From: Pedobacter sp.
Lineage (GTDB): Bacteria; Bacteroidota; Bacteroidia; Sphingobacteriales; Sphingobacteriaceae
Direction: 5' to 3'
DNA: 13,123 nucleotides
NCBI GenBank assembly: GCA_030149995.1
Contig: JASLGV010000322.1
Location: forward strand, 1 to 13,123
In this document: in pieces, positions 8,447-13,123 of the stretch
How the letters are laid out: each line of letters starts with the position of its first letter
Numbering within the stretch: the first letter of the stretch is position 1
Position numbers and translations under genes: made by a program
Notes under the pieces: generated by a model
What the model was told of the DNA's origin: nothing
The model's input: only the letters and a program-made list of their open reading frames with translations
Databases searched by the model: none

Positions 8447-8515
8447 CTTAATATATGTTGTTCCGGTGCTGGAATGGACATTTACCTTTTAAGTTAATGC
8501 CGCCCCTTCTTCCTT

Positions 8516-9190
8516 CTATAATGCTTGTAAATCTTTAACGCTTAATTTATCTAATCCACTTACCACCAGGTCTGCCTGTACCAGGATCTCTTTCTGTCCG
8601 ATTCCAATTGCTTTCATCCCGCCTGTTTTGGCTGCCTGTACGCCGGCTACCGCATCTTCAAAAACCACACATTGGCCGGGGGCGACTCCTAAAAGTTCAG
8701 CTCCTTTTAAAAATACTTCAGGGTCTGGCTTTGATTTTGAAACCACATTGCCATCCACTATTGCATCAAAAAAATGAGTCAGGTTTGTTTTTTCCAATAT
8801 GATACCGGAGTTTTTACTGGCAGAGCCCAATGCTACCTTGTAGCCGGCTACCCTGATCGCATCTAAGAAAACAACCGTACCTGGCAATACTTCGGCCGGA
8901 GTCATTTCCTTAATCATTTCTACGTACCAGCCATTTTTTAAAGCAGCAAGCGCTTCCTTTTCGGCTTCTGTTTTTTCAATTCCGCCCCAGGCTAAAATTT
9001 TATTTAAACTTTCTACACGACTAATTCCTTTAAGCTGCTCATTTTGTTCTTCAGTAAAATCGAAGCCCAGGCTGTTGGCCAGGCGTTTCCAGGCTTTGTA
9101 ATGGTAAATTGCTGTATCGACCAGTACACCATCCAAATCAAACAGACAAGCCTTTACCGGGCTGATGGTGTGTGTTGTATTCTCTTGCAT
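8516..9190 (-). CDS. pgmB: Beta-phosphoglucomutase
   Basis: The 224-residue HAD-superfamily phosphomutase converts beta-D-glucose-1-phosphate to glucose-6-phosphate through a beta-glucose-1,6-bisphosphate intermediate, in the cytoplasm. The motifs match the well-studied Lactococcus lactis enzyme with an offset of 9-10 residues. They are nucleophile Asp18 and acid/base Asp20 in FDLDGVLVDT, Thr26 and His30, the cap loop KGISR with Lys54 and Arg58, Ser123 in LGSASKN, Lys154 in KSKPDPEVF, and Glu178-Asp179 in VFEDAVAG. The cap-domain lysine and arginine separate beta-PGM from generic HAD phosphatases. The start is ATG 9190-9188; the ten extra N-terminal residues relative to L. lactis are polar. 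It sits 40 nt downstream of the SusA-like gene and 69 nt upstream of the GH65 phosphorylase that makes its substrate, so function and context agree. Confidence 0.95.
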   Translation of the reverse strand: MQENTTHTISPVKACLFDLDGVLVDTAIYHYKAWKRLANSLGFDFTEEQNEQLKGISRVESLNKILAWGGIEKTEAEKEALAALKNGWYVEMIKEMTPAEVLPGTVVFLDAIRVAGYKVALGSASKNSGIILEKTNLTHFFDAIVDGNVVSKSKPDPEVFLKGAELLGVAPGQCVVFEDAVAGVQAAKTGGMKAIGIGQKEILVQADLVVSGLDKLSVKDLQAL

Positions 9191-9230
9191 TCTTATAATG
9201 ATATCCCTTTTGCGTAAAAGGCTTTAAAAT

Positions 9231-11081
9231 TTATTGTAATTCCAGTACTAAGGTTGTTTTTGCAGGGATTTTAATCTGCTTAACATCAACAGTGCCGCCT
9301 GTAATGACATTCCTGGCTGATGTATGGTTTTGAATTCTTTCGTTAAACCGCTCTGTATTGAGGTCTTTTTCTTTTTCATTGTTGTTTACAATCACCATTA
9401 CCGTACCTTTAGCTTGGTCGTTGTAACGAAAATAAACATAAACCTCCTCTTGTGGTACATATTGCATTAATTTTCCGGTTTGTAAGGCGGTGCTTGTTTT
9501 ACGGAAATTGGCCAGGGTTTTTACAAAATTAAAGGCCTCGTTTTCCTGTGCAGTTCTACCCGCAGCTGTAAACTTGTTTTCTTTATCGCCGGCCCATCCG
9601 CCAGGAAAATCCGAGCGGACCAGTCCATCGGGATCTGAGAAATTTTTCATTAAAATTTCGGTACCATAATACATTTGAGGAATGCCCCGGGTGGTTAATA
9701 AAATGGCAAGTCCGGATTTGTACTTGTTAAAATCTTCGTGTACCATGGAGTAAAAACGGCTCATATCATGGTTATCAAGAAAAATGCAGTTTGTTGCAGG
9801 ATCTTTGTACAGGAAATCAAGCGCGAGTGTGGCGTATAAACGGTTAACACCATCTACCCAGCCCGGTTTTCCATTTAAACCTTCGTAGATCGCATCTTTT
9901 AATACCGCATCTGTTATGCCCTGTAAATGTGTATCCAGACCACGGTTTACCGTATTTCCACCTACAAAATAAGCCTGGCTGGCTACTGAAGAAACCAGTG
10001 TTTCGCCAAATACCGACAGGTTTGGAAATTCGGCATGTATTTTAAGTGCCCAGTCTGCCATGTATCCCGGATCGTTGTAAGGATATGTATCCAAACGAAG
10101 TCCGTCAATCCCGGCATATTCTACCCACCAGATGTGGTTCTGGGTTAAATAGTTTTGTACGTAAGGGTTGGTTTGATTTAAATCGGGCATTGAAGGTACA
10201 AACCAGCCATCGAGCATTTGTTTTTTATCAGCTGCCGATGCGTGCGGATCCATTACGGGCTGATCGCGGTAGCTGGTTTGGGTGTATGCCGGCCATTGAT
10301 TCAACCTGTTTTTCATCGGTAAATCCTTATAGAACCAGTGTCCGGTACCGATGTGGTTGTGCACAATATCTTTAATTACTTTTAAGCCTTTTGCATGTGC
10401 AGCTTCAACATATTTTTTATACAGTTCATTGCTTCCGTAGCGGGGATCTATTTTATAATGATCTGTTACGGCATAGCCATGATAAGAGGCATGAGCCATG
10501 TCGTTTTCAATTTCTGGTGTCATCCAGATGGTGGTAACGCCCAAATCTTTTAGATAATCCAAATGATCGATCACACCCTGAATATCGCCTCCATGGCGAT
10601 AGTACATGCTATCTCTGTTAATCGTTTTCTCTTCAAGTCCTTTTACCACATCGTTTGTTTTATCGCCGTTGGCAAAACGATCTGGCATGAGGAGGTAAAT
10701 AAAATCTTTGCTGGTAACGCCTTGTACGCGGCCGGCCGATTGATCCCGGTTCTTTAACTCGTAGGTATAGGTTAATTTCTTGTTTCCTTTAAGGGCAAAA
10801 CTGATTGGAAATTTTCCGGCTTTGGCGGCATTGGAAATCTCCAGGTCGAGAAATAAATAGTTGGGATTTTCTACTTTATTAACTTTAACCAGTTCTACGC
10901 CCGGATATGTAAGCGATACGGTGCTTGCTGCAATGTTTTCGCCATGTACCAGTAACTGCAATTTTGGATTGTGCATGCCAGTAAACCAGAACATGGGCTC
11001 TATCCGCTCCAGCTTTTGGGCAAAGAGACTTACATGCATCCAGACTATACAAACGGTGATAAAGATTTTTTTTACGCTCAT
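9231..11081 (-). CDS. susA: SusA-like neopullulanase/cyclomaltodextrinase (GH13)
   Basis: The 616-residue periplasmic GH13 enzyme is close in length to Bacteroides thetaiotaomicron SusA (617, from memory). I start it at ATG 11081-11079 because it gives a clean signal peptide, MSVKKIFITVCIVWMHVSLFA|Q, with cleavage near residue 21. A TTG-started version 96 nt longer would bury the signal and run into the spacer hairpin. Residues about 22-125 form the beta domain found ahead of the barrel in bacterial cyclomaltodextrinases. Region I is DIVHNH (238-243), region V MPDLN (298-302), region II GLRLD with nucleophile Asp331, region III FGETL with Glu360, and region IV LDNHD with Asp439. A C-terminal beta domain ends at VLELQ. 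Region V is close to the MPKLN signature of the neopullulanase/cyclomaltodextrinase group. It lies 129 nt after susE, as part of a Sus-type cluster, and likely cuts imported maltodextrins to small sugars. Confidence 0.9.
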   Translation of the reverse strand: MSVKKIFITVCIVWMHVSLFAQKLERIEPMFWFTGMHNPKLQLLVHGENIAASTVSLTYPGVELVKVNKVENPNYLFLDLEISNAAKAGKFPISFALKGNKKLTYTYELKNRDQSAGRVQGVTSKDFIYLLMPDRFANGDKTNDVVKGLEEKTINRDSMYYRHGGDIQGVIDHLDYLKDLGVTTIWMTPEIENDMAHASYHGYAVTDHYKIDPRYGSNELYKKYVEAAHAKGLKVIKDIVHNHIGTGHWFYKDLPMKNRLNQWPAYTQTSYRDQPVMDPHASAADKKQMLDGWFVPSMPDLNQTNPYVQNYLTQNHIWWVEYAGIDGLRLDTYPYNDPGYMADWALKIHAEFPNLSVFGETLVSSVASQAYFVGGNTVNRGLDTHLQGITDAVLKDAIYEGLNGKPGWVDGVNRLYATLALDFLYKDPATNCIFLDNHDMSRFYSMVHEDFNKYKSGLAILLTTRGIPQMYYGTEILMKNFSDPDGLVRSDFPGGWAGDKENKFTAAGRTAQENEAFNFVKTLANFRKTSTALQTGKLMQYVPQEEVYVYFRYNDQAKGTVMVIVNNNEKEKDLNTERFNERIQNHTSARNVITGGTVDVKQIKIPAKTTLVLELQ

Positions 11082-11166
11082 TTTTTTAATTAGATGTGAC
11101 CAAAAAGATGGTCTGCGTGTGATGTAATAGGAATAAGGAGAAGCAGAAAATGAAGACCAAACATGA

Positions 11167-11199
11167 AATCCCTGCAAAGAATATTTCTTTACAGGGATT
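11167..11199 (-). promoter_or_regulatory. Stable RNA hairpin in the susE-susA spacer
   Basis: Arms 11167-11174 and 11192-11199 (AATCCCTG/CAGGGATT, 8 bp) and inner arms 11176-11181 and 11185-11190 (6 bp) are separated by one position. In plus-strand sequence that position is a C/A mismatch, but in the minus-strand RNA it becomes a G-U pair, giving an unbroken 15-bp helix with a 3-nt loop. It begins 11 nt after the susE stop. The following RNA is pyrimidine-rich but has no immediate U-run, so a full terminator is unlikely. A leaky terminator, processing site or 3'-end stabiliser that keeps susD/susE transcripts more abundant than the enzyme genes is the likely role, by inference. Confidence 0.6.
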
Positions 11200-11210
11200 A
11201 TAGTTAGTGA

Positions 11211-12218
11211 TTAATTTTTAACCATTTTATAGGTTCCGGTGGTGCCACCAGCATCAACCGTTAAGGTTAGCGTGTAGCTACCGGCAGCCGTGACGTTAAT
11301 ATTGTCGGCATTGTTACCAATGCTGTTTGCCCAATCGTGATCCCGTCTGAATTTAAATCCTCCAGGCACCAGATTGGTTGTAATTTTCCAGGTATTTTTA
11401 CCATCGTTGATTGGTTTCAGGTCCACATCAACATCCCAGTTGGTACCCGGAATGGCATCGCCAATAATTGACCAGAAGTTCGTTGCATCAACAATTTTAA
11501 TGGTTTTATCGTTCAGATTTACGGTAATCTGTTTTAAACCCGGGGTTCCCGCACTGATGTCGCCACCAGATGTACTGATCGTATTTCCACCGCCATCACC
11601 ATAAGCAACATCCCATTTTTTAGCCGGCGTTACCTTAAAAGTTAAATTTCCAGGTGTAAAATTAATCAGGCCAATATAAATACCATTGCTGGTTTCAGAA
11701 ATTAAACTATCGGCAGTTTCAACGTTCCAACCTTGATAAGCACCCGGCACATACATCCACGATGAAGCAAGATAAGGGGTTGCTTTTAAAGTGATTACGT
11801 TTGAGTAAGTAACCGCGTTCGGAGCAGGAGCAGATTTTAAACGTACCTCTACCTCTGCTGCCTCATCTACTTTAGCACCCAGCGCCAGCAACATTTTATT
11901 AACCTCGGCAACTGTTGGTGCATAAGAAGTGGTTGTTACCACTTCTTCTTTAGCAGAAGCAAAATTTTTACCTTTTAAATCAAACTGTAAAGTTGTTGTA
12001 ACCGGAATCTGGTAACCCGTTACCACCGAAGCCGGAAACGAAAGCGTTAAAGCTGTTTTGTCGCCATTGGCTAATGACAGGTTAAGTGTTGTTGTGGAAG
12101 CCGTAAGCGTTCCTGCCGGCCCCACATTTGAAACCACCTGGCTTTCATCCTTTTTACAGGCGTATAACGATAAAGCGATGAAGCAAAACGTTAAATATTT
12201 TAAAAAAATCGATTTCAT
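11211..12218 (-). CDS. susE: SusE-type surface starch-binding lipoprotein
   Basis: The 335-residue protein starts at ATG 12218-12216, 16 nt after the susD stop and preceded by AAAAGGAC, one of the few Shine-Dalgarno-like sites here. A frame extended upstream to 12272 would overlap susD and displace the signal, so I reject it. The lipoprotein signal MKSIFLKYLTFCFIALSLYAC gives lipidated Cys21. The following KKDE resembles the K-(D/E)2 surface-export signal of Bacteroidetes lipoproteins, consistent with display outside the outer membrane. Residues about 35-147 form an Ig-like N-terminal domain (SusE family). Two tandem starch-binding modules follow at about 153-243 and 249-335. They share a W-x-x-x-G opening and matching tryptophans (Trp164/Trp261 and Trp202/Trp296), which are candidate glucan-stacking residues. 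It is non-catalytic and should help SusD and SusC capture starch. Assignment rests on context and architecture, since SusE proteins diverge strongly in sequence. Confidence 0.85.
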   Translation of the reverse strand: MKSIFLKYLTFCFIALSLYACKKDESQVVSNVGPAGTLTASTTTLNLSLANGDKTALTLSFPASVVTGYQIPVTTTLQFDLKGKNFASAKEEVVTTTSYAPTVAEVNKMLLALGAKVDEAAEVEVRLKSAPAPNAVTYSNVITLKATPYLASSWMYVPGAYQGWNVETADSLISETSNGIYIGLINFTPGNLTFKVTPAKKWDVAYGDGGGNTISTSGGDISAGTPGLKQITVNLNDKTIKIVDATNFWSIIGDAIPGTNWDVDVDLKPINDGKNTWKITTNLVPGGFKFRRDHDWANSIGNNADNINVTAAGSYTLTLTVDAGGTTGTYKMVKN

Positions 12219-12234
12219 GTTTTGTCCTTTTAGA

Positions 12235-13123
12235 TTAATAACCAGTATTTTGAACCAGGTTCGGATTCGCAATTAAATCGGCTGCCGGCAATGGATACAG
12301 GTTTCTGTATGCCGGTACGTTGCCACCTGGCTTGGTTCCACCTTTAAACGGCCACAGATAAGTTGAGCCGGTAAATTTTCCAAAGCGTACCAAATCGGTA
12401 CGGCGATGACCTTCCCAGTATAACTCGCGGGCACGCTCATCTAAATAAAAATCTCTTGTCAGGGTTGCCGCTGTTACATTACCTGAAGTATTGCCATAAG
12501 CACGCTGACGCAAGTTATTAACATAGATTAAAGCTTGTGCTGCGTCGCCGCCAGAACCACCTCTTGCCACTGCTTCTCCGTAAATCAAATATTGCTCTGC
12601 CAATCTGAAAATGGCAAAATCAAGTGAACTGTAAGAACCACCCAATGACGGAGGTGTAGCACCTGTAGAAGTAACATTTTTAAATTTAGTTACACGTAAA
12701 CCATCGGTAAAGGTTGCAATGTCATCAACCGTGCTTTTGGTACCAAAGAACACGCCTCTTTTATCGGCATTACCCGATGGATCCGGGAATAAGGCCGGCA
12801 GGTTCTGACGGGTTCTGTTACCACCCCATCCGCCATTCGGAACACCGTAAGAAGCCGGGTTCATATCTGCATTGATGGCAGCGTTGATGATGTAGGTTGT
12901 ACCTCCGTTATTGGTTCCTTTTAATCCATCGTAATTAATGGTTAAGATGTTTTCCGGATTGTTTACATCGTTATCGGCCAGGAACAGATCTTTATAATTT
13001 GTTTTTAAGGCATACCCCCCGTTAATCACTTTACTTGAATAAGTAATGGCCTCGGTATATTTCGGTGTTCCGATATAAGCTTCGGCATTTAAATACAATC
13101 TGGCTAATAACGACCAGTCTGCT
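12235..13123 (-). CDS. susD: SusD/RagB-family starch-binding outer-membrane lipoprotein, C-terminal part (5' end outside window)
   Basis: The frame is open to the right edge. The visible 295 residues begin ADWSLLARLYLNAEAYIGTP, so the internal ATG at 13098 is not the start, and the signal peptide, lipobox and N-terminal TPR helices lie beyond the window. SusD-family hallmarks are present: the ARLYLNAE helix, the DFAIFRLAEQYLIYGEA helix, LNxLRxR-like YVNNLRQRAYG, the DERARELYWEGHRRTDLVRF block, and the C-terminal YPLPAADLIANPNLVQNTGY. The protein caps the SusC TonB-dependent transporter and binds glucan at the cell surface. Starch or maltodextrin is the inferred ligand because of the downstream SusE, SusA and maltose phosphorylase genes. 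SusC is expected immediately upstream, past the right edge. It is 16 nt from susE and clearly in the same operon. Confidence 0.93.
   Translation of the reverse strand, partial: ADWSLLARLYLNAEAYIGTPKYTEAITYSSKVINGGYALKTNYKDLFLADNDVNNPENILTINYDGLKGTNNGGTTYIINAAINADMNPASYGVPNGGWGGNRTRQNLPALFPDPSGNADKRGVFFGTKSTVDDIATFTDGLRVTKFKNVTSTGATPPSLGGSYSSLDFAIFRLAEQYLIYGEAVARGGSGGDAAQALIYVNNLRQRAYGNTSGNVTAATLTRDFYLDERARELYWEGHRRTDLVRFGKFTGSTYLWPFKGGTKPGGNVPAYRNLYPLPAADLIANPNLVQNTGY

Noticed and set aside
8447..8515. Possible regulatory element or small gene in the 69-nt spacer between pgmB and the GH65 gene
   Set aside because: Only a 4-bp stem (8461-8474) is visible, with no convincing promoter motif and no credible reading frame.
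9206..9221. Small inverted repeat CCTTTT/AAAAGG between susA and pgmB
   Set aside because: The stem is only 6 bp with a 4-nt loop and no U-tract follows it on the minus strand, so it is too weak to call a terminator.
11082..11177. Upstream in-frame extension of the susA reading frame from a TTG codon
   Set aside because: It would add 32 residues ahead of a clean signal peptide and would begin inside the spacer hairpin; ATG 11081 gives the normal family length.
12219..12272. Upstream extension of susE overlapping the end of susD
   Set aside because: The lipoprotein signal begins exactly at ATG 12218, which has an AAAAGGAC site in front of it; the extra 18 residues are basic and not signal-like.
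875..13123. Mobile element, phage or defence system hidden in the minus-strand cluster
   Set aside because: No transposase, integrase, terminal repeats, direct repeats or defence-type domains are visible, and composition looks even across the window; it is a coherent carbohydrate-use locus.

Overview
The window looks like chromosomal DNA from a member of the Bacteroidetes, most probably a Sphingobacteriaceae/Pedobacter-type bacterium. The evidence is a SusD-family lipoprotein with the classic C-terminal signature, a SusE-type starch-binding lipoprotein, A-rich leaders with few Shine-Dalgarno motifs, and AT-rich DNA (about 40% GC by eye). The genus is an inference from overall sequence character. 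No rRNA, tRNA, CRISPR array, insertion sequence or transposase is visible. There is no gene-free stretch longer than about 140 bases.

Left edge (1-838, plus strand): the 3' end of an ECF-type RNA polymerase sigma factor (region 4 only) is followed 4 nt later by a four-helix membrane protein. The two look like one transcription unit, and the membrane protein is a candidate partner or regulator of the sigma factor. A perfect 16-bp hairpin (841-876) ends this unit and probably also ends transcription arriving from the opposite strand.

The rest (875-13123, minus strand) is a starch/maltodextrin utilization locus. In transcription order it contains: susD (cut by the right edge), susE, a 129-nt spacer with a strong hairpin, a SusA/neopullulanase-type GH13 enzyme, beta-phosphoglucomutase, a GH65 maltose phosphorylase, a second exported GH13 enzyme, an SLC45/GPH-like MFS sugar transporter, a terminator hairpin, and finally a lipoprotein GH13 alpha-amylase that is probably a separate unit. 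SusC should lie just beyond the right edge.

Proposed pathway, inferred from gene families: SusD and SusE bind starch at the cell surface and SusC (outside the window) imports the oligosaccharides. The lipoprotein amylase may make the first cuts. The two exported GH13 enzymes degrade maltodextrins in the periplasm. The MFS carrier takes maltose across the inner membrane. Cytoplasmic maltose phosphorylase then makes glucose plus beta-glucose-1-phosphate, and beta-PGM converts the latter to glucose-6-phosphate. This differs from the textbook Bacteroides Sus system, which uses the SusB alpha-glucosidase. Here the terminal step is phosphorolytic and saves one ATP per maltose. Such layouts are known in environmental Bacteroidetes, so I do not claim a new system. 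The points most worth a second look are two hairpins that pair fully only in the minus-strand RNA, and the very long pre-signal segment of the second GH13 enzyme.
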